Both the position numbers and the translations under genes were made by a program. Below, in pieces: positions 57,880-64,000 of a stretch of DNA of 64,000 bases. The notes beneath the pieces were generated by a model that did not search any database, was not told where the DNA came from, and saw nothing but the letters and a program-made list of their open reading frames with translations. The stretch's first letter is position 1; each line of letters begins with the position of its first letter. Source of the DNA: Salinadaptatus halalkaliphilus (GTDB lineage Archaea; Halobacteriota; Halobacteria; Halobacteriales; Natrialbaceae). The stretch lies in assembly GCF_006543045.1 (NCBI RefSeq), contig NZ_RBZW01000021.1:186001-250000 (forward strand). The letters are read 5' to 3'.

Positions 57880-58389
57880 GTGACCGACCCTCTGGGTAGC
57901 TATCCGGTTTGGCGACGGAATTGCCGATCGAGCCGCGGGATCAGTCCCATCGTCGGCGTACTTGTCCTGCTCGCGATCACGGTCTGTCTGGCGGCCGTCG
58001 TCGCTGCGGGCGCTGCGACGATGACGCTCGAGGCGGGCGGGCCGACCGCGGCGTTCGACCTGCAGGCCGACGGCGAGACGGGTGCGGTGGCGATCGAACA
58101 CGTGGCCGGCGACTCGATCGATGTCACCGAACTGTCGGTGACCGTCGCGGTCGAGGGGACGGCGTTGCGGGACCAGCCGCCGGTGCCGTTCGTCGGCGCG
58201 GACGGCTTCGACGGGACACCGACGGGACCGTTCAACGAGGCGACCGAGCCGGTCTGGCACGCCGGCGAGCGCGCGGCCGTCACCGTCGCCGAGACCAACG
58301 AGCCGACCCCCGAGTCCGGCGAGACGGTGTCGGTCAGGCTGGTCGTCGACGGGCAGCAGGTCGCGGCCCTCGAGACGACGGCAACGTAA
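57880..58389 (+). CDS. Type IV pilin-like protein
   Basis: A 169-residue protein. Near residues 19-44 it has RGISPIVGVLVLLAITVCLA, the haloarchaeal type IV pilin signal: a charged residue and Gly before the prepilin-peptidase cut, then a hydrophobic helix that packs in the pilus core. The rest is a beta-rich head with acidic surface. Unlike many haloarchaeal pilins it stands alone, not in a pil operon; assembly genes must be elsewhere. The start is a GTG fixed by the TATA box. It may help attachment or biofilm formation (family knowledge). Confidence 0.8.
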   Translation: MTDPLGSYPVWRRNCRSSRGISPIVGVLVLLAITVCLAAVVAAGAATMTLEAGGPTAAFDLQADGETGAVAIEHVAGDSIDVTELSVTVAVEGTALRDQPPVPFVGADGFDGTPTGPFNEATEPVWHAGERAAVTVAETNEPTPESGETVSVRLVVDGQQVAALETTAT

Positions 58390-58436
58390 GGAGAACTGCC
58401 GTAGCGGGTCGTTCAGCGTGCGGATCGACGACGACC

Positions 58437-59060
58437 CTACTCGGGGGCGCGACCGATCGTCGTGATCGCAACGTCGGGATCGTAGGCTGGCCCCATGAAA
58501 GCGTGTTTGACGTCCTCGAAGCCGGCGCGCTTGAACATCGCGTCGGCCTCGTACTCGTCGTAGAAGAGCATGATCGAATCGGCCAGTTTCCCTGCGAGGA
58601 GGCTGTCCGGATAGTTCGGGCCGACGACGAGTACCTGCCCGCCGGGTTTCAGCACGCGACGGAACTCCCGGAGCGCGAGGATCGGATTCGGCCAGTACTC
58701 GATCGAGCCCGACGACCAGACGACGTCGAAGGTGTCGGTCGCGAAGGGAAGGCGTTCGGCGTCGCCGCGGTGGAAGTGAACCGGTGGCGCGTGTTTGCCG
58801 AACTTTTCGTAGGCCTGCTCGAGCTGGTGGCGGCTCTGGTCGAGGGCGTGGACTTCCTCGACGTGTTCGAGCAGCCCCTCGGTCGCAAAACCGGTGCCAC
58901 AGCCGACATCGAGAACGGTCATCTTCTCGTCGAACTCGAGCAGCGAGAGGGCGTCGTCGCGCATCTCGTCGGTCCAAATAAAGGGATTGACCTGGTCGTA
59001 GACCTGCGACAGGTACTTGTAGAACAGCCGGGCTCGTGCCTTGTTCTCGAGAATTCCCAT
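58437..59060 (-). CDS. Class I methyltransferase, menaquinone/quinone-type
   Basis: A 207-residue SAM enzyme. The start ARLFYKYLSQVYDQVNPFIW is typical of UbiE/VTE3-like quinone methyltransferases. VLDVGCGTGFATEGLLEHV is the SAM loop at about residues 49-67, with GDAERLPFATDTFDVVWSSG, then RVLKPGGQVLVVGPNYPD. The exact ring methylated is not shown, but haloarchaea make menaquinones. The ATG at 59060 is the family start; the long frame beyond it is antisense to the ATP synthase subunit H gene. It is divergent from the ATP synthase operon. Confidence 0.82.
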   Translation of the reverse strand: MGILENKARARLFYKYLSQVYDQVNPFIWTDEMRDDALSLLEFDEKMTVLDVGCGTGFATEGLLEHVEEVHALDQSRHQLEQAYEKFGKHAPPVHFHRGDAERLPFATDTFDVVWSSGSIEYWPNPILALREFRRVLKPGGQVLVVGPNYPDSLLAGKLADSIMLFYDEYEADAMFKRAGFEDVKHAFMGPAYDPDVAITTIGRAPE

Positions 59061-59209
59061 TGGATCGGCGTTTTCCCCCGAGGGAGATATGTCTACTGTT
59101 CTGTTCACTCGAAACGACCGGACGCTGCGAGACGAATCCGGCTGGCTGGAATCGCTCGCTTTCGCAACTACCATATACGCGCTCTTGTTACCCTTTGCTT
59201 GCTTCAAGT

Positions 59210-59542
59210 ATGCCGAGGCCAGAGGTTCTCGAACGAATCAAGTCGGCTGAGCAAGATGCCGACGACATCGTCGCAGAGGCAGCAAATGACCGCGACGAGC
59301 GAATAGCCGAGGCCCGGGAACGAGCCGAGGAGATTCGCGCGGACGCGGAAGAGGAAGCGCGCGATCTCAGGGACCGTCGCCTCGAGGAGGCACGGGACGA
59401 GATCGATCAGGAGTGCGAGCGCGTCCTCGAGGAGGGTGAACAGGAGCGTGCGGAACTCGCCGAGCGCGCCCGGGACCGGGTCGACGACGTGACCGACCAC
59501 GTCGTCTCCTTGTTCCAGGAGGACGTCCATGCTCAGACCTGA
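59210..59542 (+). CDS. ahaH: A-type ATP synthase subunit H
   Basis: A 110-residue protein that is almost all coiled coil: RIKSAEQDADDIVAEAANDR and long runs of Glu/Ala/Arg heptads. It begins MPRPEVLERI at 59210. It forms, with subunit E, the peripheral stalk of the archaeal ATP synthase. It heads the operon and its 3' end overlaps the start of subunit I by 14 bases. A short AT-rich region with CCATATACGC at 59171-59180 is the likely promoter. Confidence 0.88.
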   Translation: MPRPEVLERIKSAEQDADDIVAEAANDRDERIAEARERAEEIRADAEEEARDLRDRRLEEARDEIDQECERVLEEGEQERAELAERARDRVDDVTDHVVSLFQEDVHAQT

Positions 59543-61766
59543 ACGGATGAGCAAAATCTCGATGGCCGGCTCGAAGGGCGTCATGCCCGCGGCCATCGAG
59601 GCGATTCACGAACTGAATCTGGTGCATCTCTCGGACTACGACGGCTCTTGGGAGGGGTTCGACAACGGCAACCCGATCGAGGGTGCCGACGACGCCTCCG
59701 AGAAGTTGGTGACCGTCCGCGCACTCGAGAGCACGCTCGAGCTCTCCGACGACGAGATGGCACCGGGTCGTCTGGAGGAGGGCTGGGAGCAGCGCCTCGA
59801 AGAGATCCGCACGCGAATCAACGAACTCGACGACCAACGCAGCGAGGTCCGCGACCAGCTCCGACAGGTCGACGAGCGGATCGACCGCGTCGCGCCGTTT
59901 GCGGAGTTGGGAATCGACCTCGATTTGCTGTCGGGATACGAGTCGGTCGACGTCCTCGTCGGCGAGGGCGACCACGCCGACGTGACCGCCGCACTCGAGG
60001 ACGCCGAGGGGATTCGGGCCTTCGAGACGTTTACCGGCGGTGACATCGTCGCGATCGTCGCGGCACCGACCGCAGATGTCGACGAGGCGCCGATCGACGA
60101 CGCCCTCGTCGGCATCGAGTTTACCCGCCATCCCGTTCCCGAGACCGAACGCGGCCCACAGGCCTACGTCGGCGAACTCGAGGACGACAGACGGAAACTC
60201 GAGGCCGACATCGAGGAGATCGACGCCGAACTCGAGCGAATCAAACAGGAGGACGGCGGCTTTCTCCTGCGGGTCGAAGAGGAGCTAACGATCGAGGTCC
60301 AGCGCGCGGAAGCGCCGCTGCAGTTTGCGACGACCGAACGAGCGTTCGTCGCCGAAGGCTGGATCCCGTCGGCCCAGTACGACGACCTCGTCGCGACGCT
60401 CCAGGAGCGTGTCGGCGACAGCGTCGAACTCGAAGAGCTCGAGCGAGCGAGTTACGACCGCCACGGCAAGTCTCACACGGAAGACGTTCAGCAGGGCGAG
60501 CAGGCGGCCGACGAGCCCGACGCGAGCGAGGCCGACGACGGGAAACAGCAGAAGGCGGTCACCGACGGCGGTTCGACCGTCACGATGGACGACCAGCCGC
60601 CGACGGTCCAGAACAACCCGTCGGCAGCCAAACCGTTCGAGGCGCTGGTCAAGGCCGTCAACCGACCGAAGTACAACGAACTCGATCCGACGATCTTCAT
60701 GTTCCTGACGTTTCCGTTGTTCTTCGGATTTATGATCAGTGACGTCGGCTACGGACTGCTGTACGTCCTGATCGGGTTCTACATGTACCAGAGCTTCGAT
60801 AGTCCGGGTATCTCGAGTCTCGGCGGCGTCGCGATGTGGTGTGGTGGATTCACGATCCTCTTTGGCATCCTGTTTGGGGAGTTCTTCGGCATCCACGAAC
60901 TCGGCTACATGCTGTTCGGCGAGGGTGGCGCGCCGATGGGAGACAAGGGGCTGGCTCCTGCGACGCTCGACTTCGCGTTAGCGTGGCTCATCATCAGCCT
61001 GCTGTTCGGTATCATCCACCTGAACATCGGTTACATCCTGGATTTCGTCGAGAACATCCAGCACGGCCACGGCCTCTGGGGGGCGATCACCCACAGCGGC
61101 TCGTGGATCCTGATGCTCAACGGCCTCTGGATCTGGGTCTTTACGCCACAGGCGTCGGGAGTCAAACCCGACTTCCTGTTTACTGCCTTCGACGGCGCCG
61201 CGTTCGACCTCGGATTCAGCGGCTTCCCGATGATGGGGCTGTTCACGTTCCCGAGTGGCATTCCCTTCCTCGGCGGCTTCGAGCTGACGGCACCGCTGCT
61301 GGTGCTCTTGCTCGGCGTCGTACTGCTCGCGATCGGCGACCCCGTCGAACTCGCCGAGTTCGCGATTCCGTTCGCCCACGGCGTCTCCTACGCCCGAATC
61401 GCCGCCGTCCTGCTCGCGAAGGGTGGGATGGCGTTCGTCGTCAACCTGCTGGTGTTCGGCGGTATCGAGACCGAAGCAGGAGATCGCCCCTTCCTGGCAC
61501 CGTGGACCGGTTACGGCCACGGTGACGGGACGGTGATGTTCGAGGGACTCTTCCACATGGGCGACGGTGCGGTAGCGATCGGCGCCTTCATATTGGGCGT
61601 GCTCGTGTTGATATTCGGACACATCGTGGTCTTGTTACTTGGTATCACAAGTGCCGGATTACAGGGTATCAGGCTCGAGTACGTCGAGTTCTTTGGGAAG
61701 TTTTATGAAGGCGGTGGAAAGAACTACGAACCGTTCGGACACGATCGAAATCACAGCGAGGACTAA
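59529..61766 (+). CDS. atpI: A-type ATP synthase subunit I (a)
   Basis: A 745-residue protein. The cytoplasmic N-terminal half has coiled-coil and stalk-contact regions (AAIEAIHELNLVHLSDYDG; TERAFVAEGWIPSAQYDD). An acidic linker with Asp/Glu/Gln lies near residues 320-340. The C-terminal half holds about eight membrane segments: FMFLTFPLFFGFMISDVGYG, GILFGEFFGIHELGY, FAIPFAHGVSYARIAAVLLA. These form the ion half-channels, with the conserved Arg in the SYARIAAVLLAKGG segment. ATP synthesis is driven by the proton gradient. The ATG at 59529 overlaps ahaH by 14 bases. Confidence 0.93.
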   Translation: MLRPERMSKISMAGSKGVMPAAIEAIHELNLVHLSDYDGSWEGFDNGNPIEGADDASEKLVTVRALESTLELSDDEMAPGRLEEGWEQRLEEIRTRINELDDQRSEVRDQLRQVDERIDRVAPFAELGIDLDLLSGYESVDVLVGEGDHADVTAALEDAEGIRAFETFTGGDIVAIVAAPTADVDEAPIDDALVGIEFTRHPVPETERGPQAYVGELEDDRRKLEADIEEIDAELERIKQEDGGFLLRVEEELTIEVQRAEAPLQFATTERAFVAEGWIPSAQYDDLVATLQERVGDSVELEELERASYDRHGKSHTEDVQQGEQAADEPDASEADDGKQQKAVTDGGSTVTMDDQPPTVQNNPSAAKPFEALVKAVNRPKYNELDPTIFMFLTFPLFFGFMISDVGYGLLYVLIGFYMYQSFDSPGISSLGGVAMWCGGFTILFGILFGEFFGIHELGYMLFGEGGAPMGDKGLAPATLDFALAWLIISLLFGIIHLNIGYILDFVENIQHGHGLWGAITHSGSWILMLNGLWIWVFTPQASGVKPDFLFTAFDGAAFDLGFSGFPMMGLFTFPSGIPFLGGFELTAPLLVLLLGVVLLAIGDPVELAEFAIPFAHGVSYARIAAVLLAKGGMAFVVNLLVFGGIETEAGDRPFLAPWTGYGHGDGTVMFEGLFHMGDGAVAIGAFILGVLVLIFGHIVVLLLGITSAGLQGIRLEYVEFFGKFYEGGGKNYEPFGHDRNHSED

Positions 61767-61772
61767 CTAACA

Positions 61773-62027
61773 ATGACACTTGGACCAGAACTTGCGGACG
61801 TTGTACTACAGAACGGAGCGACGCTCGAAAACTTCACCGACAGTGGCGCGGCGGCACTCGCCGTCGGTCTCGCCGCACTCGCAGCGGGGTATGCCGAGCG
61901 AGGTATCGGCGCCGCCGCCGTCGGCGCGATCGCCGAAGACGACGATATGTTCGTTCCAGGCCTCATCATGACCGTCCTTCCGGAGACGCTCGTGATTCTG
62001 GCACTGGTCGTCGTCTTCGTCGTCTAA
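61773..62027 (+). CDS. atpK: A-type ATP synthase subunit K (c, proteolipid)
   Basis: An 84-residue hydrophobic protein with two membrane helices (about residues 22-44 and 57-80) joined by a short polar loop (GAIAEDDDM). The second helix carries the conserved ion-binding Glu (LPETLVILALVVV). It forms the rotating membrane ring. The first helix contains the Gly/Ala pattern AALAVGLAALAAGYAERGIG. It begins 6 bases after the subunit I stop and is followed by atpE after 22 bases. Confidence 0.95.
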   Translation: MTLGPELADVVLQNGATLENFTDSGAAALAVGLAALAAGYAERGIGAAAVGAIAEDDDMFVPGLIMTVLPETLVILALVVVFVV

Positions 62028-62049
62028 ACACTCCGCGCTTTCTCTCACA

Positions 62050-62631
62050 ATGAGTTTGGACACCGTCGTCGAAGACATTCGAGATGAGGCCCACGCGCGT
62101 GCGGAGGACATCCGTGCCGAGGGCGAGGCTCGCGCCGAGGAGATCGAATCGGCAGCCGAGACAGACGCCGAGGAGATCCTCGAGTCGGCCGAGACCGAGG
62201 TCGATCGTGAGATCGAGCAGTTGCGCGAACAGCGACTCTCCAGTGCGAAACTGGAGGCGAAACAGAAACGCCTGGAGGCCCGCCGTGACGTCCTCGGCGA
62301 GGTTCGTGAGTCCGTGGAGGACGAACTCGTCGGACTCGAGGGCGACAGCCGTGAGGACCTCACCCGAGACTTGCTCGAGGCAGCGAGCGTCGAGTTCGAG
62401 GCCGGCGACGACGTTTCCGTCTACGGCCGGCCCGGTGACGAGGCGCTACTCGAGTCGATTCTCGCCGACTACGACGGCTATGAGTACGCCGGCGAGTACG
62501 ACTGTCTTGGCGGCGTCGTCGTCGAGAGCGCCCAGTCTCGAGTTCGGGTCAACAACACGTTCGACTCGGTGCTCGAGGACGTGTGGGAAGACAATCTCCA
62601 GGCGATCAGCAACCGACTCTTCGAGCAATGA
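62050..62631 (+). CDS. atpE: A-type ATP synthase subunit E
   Basis: A 193-residue peripheral-stalk subunit. Residues 1-80 are a long charged coiled coil (VVEDIRDEAHARAEDIRAEG), which pairs with subunit H. The C-terminal globular part has VSVYGRPGDEALLES, CLGGVVVESAQSRVRVNNTFD and DNLQAISNRLFEQ, typical of the family. Its stop overlaps the atpC start by 4 bases (ATGA), so they are translationally coupled. Confidence 0.93.
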   Translation: MSLDTVVEDIRDEAHARAEDIRAEGEARAEEIESAAETDAEEILESAETEVDREIEQLREQRLSSAKLEAKQKRLEARRDVLGEVRESVEDELVGLEGDSREDLTRDLLEAASVEFEAGDDVSVYGRPGDEALLESILADYDGYEYAGEYDCLGGVVVESAQSRVRVNNTFDSVLEDVWEDNLQAISNRLFEQ

Positions 62632-63695
62632 GCGTAGGCGCCTCGAATCCGGAATACGTGAACGCTCGCGTTCGGTCACGCCGAGCGTCGCTGTTTGCCG
62701 ACGAGGATTACCGGAAGCTGATCCGGATGGGGCCGAGCGAGATCGCACGGTTCATGGAGGAAACGGAGTACGAACGCGAGATCAACGCACTCGGGGCCCG
62801 ATTTTCAGGAGTCGACCTGATCGAGTACGCCCTGAACCGGAACCTCGCAAAGCACTTCGACGACCTACTGGACTGGTCCGAGGGGCGACTCTACGACCTC
62901 GTCTCTCGATATCTCCGGAAGTTCGACGTCTGGAATCTGAAGACGATCATCCGCGGAATCTACACCGAGACTGATTCCGAAGCGATCCAGACCGACCTCA
63001 TCCGTGCGGGCGAACTCGAGGACGGAACGATCGACCGGCTCCTCGAGGTCGATACGATCGAAGACGCCGTCGAGGTCCTCTCGCGGACCATCTTCTACGA
63101 GCCGCTATCGGACGCCTTAGAGGAGTTCGAGGAGACCGGCGCGCTCGTTCCACTCGAGAACGCGCTGGACCGGGAGTTCTACGAGCACCTTCTGGAGGAC
63201 ATCTCCCGCGGCCCAGGCCACGAACCCCAGGAGGGACCCGAGGCGAAGTTCGTCGAGTTCCTGCAGGCCGAGATCGACTTCCGGAACGCCCGGAACGCCC
63301 TGCGACTCGCTCGCAGCGGTGCCGACCTCGATCCGGCGACCTACTACATCGAGGGCGGCGTGCTGTTCGATCGCGCCGACCTGAACCGACTGGTCGCGGA
63401 CTACGACGAACTCGTCGATCACATCGAGGAGAACAAACGGTACGGCGACCGTCTGTCGGGGGCGCTCGGTCGGCTCCGTGACGCCGACAGTCTCATCCAG
63501 TTCGAGCACGCACTCGACGCTGCACTGCTCGAGTACTCCGATACGCTCTCGAGCATCTACCCGGCCTCGGTATCGGCCGTGCTGTCGTACATCCTCGCGA
63601 AAGAACGCGAGGTCGAGAACATCCGCGCGATCGCACGCGGTCGCGAGGTCGGTCTCGACGAAAGCGAGATCGAGGAGGAGCTGGTGATCCTATGA
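62628..63695 (+). CDS. atpC: A-type ATP synthase subunit C
   Basis: A 355-residue subunit that links the K ring to the central stalk. It is mainly helical: NPEYVNARVRSRRASLF at the start, DLIEYALNRNLAKHFDDLL, VWNLKTIIRGIYTETDS, and EVENIRAIARGREVGLDESEIEEELVIL at the end, the usual family C-terminus. The ATG at 62628 overlaps atpE by 4 bases; the frame upstream is the shadow of atpE. Its own stop overlaps atpF by 4 bases. Confidence 0.94.
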   Translation: MSVGASNPEYVNARVRSRRASLFADEDYRKLIRMGPSEIARFMEETEYEREINALGARFSGVDLIEYALNRNLAKHFDDLLDWSEGRLYDLVSRYLRKFDVWNLKTIIRGIYTETDSEAIQTDLIRAGELEDGTIDRLLEVDTIEDAVEVLSRTIFYEPLSDALEEFEETGALVPLENALDREFYEHLLEDISRGPGHEPQEGPEAKFVEFLQAEIDFRNARNALRLARSGADLDPATYYIEGGVLFDRADLNRLVADYDELVDHIEENKRYGDRLSGALGRLRDADSLIQFEHALDAALLEYSDTLSSIYPASVSAVLSYILAKEREVENIRAIARGREVGLDESEIEEELVIL

Positions 63696-64000
63696 GCCAG
63701 GAAATCGCAGTCGTCGGCAGCCCGGAGTTTACGACCGGCTTTCGCCTCGCAGGCGTTCGCCGATTCGAGAACGTTCCGGACGACGACAAGAGCACAGAGT
63801 TAGACGACGCCGTCACGAACGTCTTGGACGACGAGGGGGTCGGCATCGTCGTCATGCACGACGACGATCTCGAGTACCTTTCGCGAAACGTTCGCCAGAC
63901 CGTCGAAACGAGCGTCGAGCCGGTCGTCGTCACCATCGGCAGCGGTACCGGTGGCGGCGGCCTGCGCGACCAGATCAAGCGGGCGATCGGTATCGACCTG
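63692..64000 (+). CDS. atpF: A-type ATP synthase subunit F, 3' end cut off by window edge
   Basis: The first 103 residues are visible: EIAVVGSPEFTTGFRLAGVR at the start, VTNVLDDEGVGIVVMHDDDL, and VEPVVVTIGSGTGGGGLRDQ. This is the Rossmann-like F subunit of the central stalk, normally about 100-110 residues, so nearly all of it is present. The last helix, DQIKRAIGIDL, contacts the catalytic hexamer. It overlaps atpC by 4 bases. The catalytic A and B subunits should follow beyond the window. Confidence 0.92.
   Translation, partial: MSQEIAVVGSPEFTTGFRLAGVRRFENVPDDDKSTELDDAVTNVLDDEGVGIVVMHDDDLEYLSRNVRQTVETSVEPVVVTIGSGTGGGGLRDQIKRAIGIDL

Overview
The window is a stretch of a haloarchaeal (class Halobacteria) chromosome. 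The evidence is direct: GC-rich DNA, strongly acidic predicted proteins, many genes whose start codon lies 22-35 bases after an AT-rich TATA-like box (leaderless transcription), and archaeal-only genes (aIF2 gamma, Rpo7, Spt4, ABCE1/Rli, A-type ATP synthase, archaemetzincin, GTP-dependent dephospho-CoA kinase). The genus is not determined; a member of the Natrialbales would fit but is only a guess.

Layout. 1-5500: housekeeping genes (HAD hydrolase, UPF0146, archaemetzincin, methyltransferase, EMC6-like protein plus ribosome-recycling ATPase Rli). 5555-13661: a secretion and surface cluster. It holds four proteins with a near-identical GAFSxxxA signal-peptide end, an ER-type signal peptidase, a DUF5305-type membrane protein, a CARDB-like surface protein and a membrane-anchored winged-helix protein. 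14020-22627: regulators, NAD synthase, a tandem pair of DUF457-like membrane proteins, a PIN-KH ATPase and a formyltransferase-like enzyme. 22628-24200: a decayed IS200/IS605 element with a stop-interrupted tnpA, a tnpB stump and unusual paired mini-hairpins. 24203-39200: HemAT-type aerotaxis transducer, M20 and M32 peptidases, a VapBC pair with a frameshifted toxin, HisB, TrkH, and a thiolase-like/DUF35 pair. 39437-43024: three universal stress proteins, a GNAT enzyme and an AAA ATPase. 43159-48949: a lipoprotein, membrane and zinc-ribbon proteins, a PhnP-like hydrolase and a DUF5787 protein. 49102-52135: the archaeal aIF2 gamma-PIN-Rpo7-Spt4-DPCK operon. 52159-59060: transport, lipid and secreted proteins, a type IV pilin and a methyltransferase. 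59210-64000: the A-type ATP synthase operon H-I-K-E-C-F, running off the right edge.

The most interesting material is: (a) the GAFSxxxA/signal-peptidase cluster, which resembles the logic of the bacterial SipW-TasA matrix system and includes a secreted bactofilin-like repeat protein; (b) two paired mini-hairpins in the IS remnant with identical geometry, identical stem caps and compensating arm sequences, plus a looser relative inserted in frame in a carboxypeptidase gene; (c) an 86-88 bp imperfect palindrome present three times with compensatory arm changes, one copy supplying a gene's stop codon. No rRNA, tRNA or CRISPR array was recognised. All function calls come from reading motifs; no database search was run.
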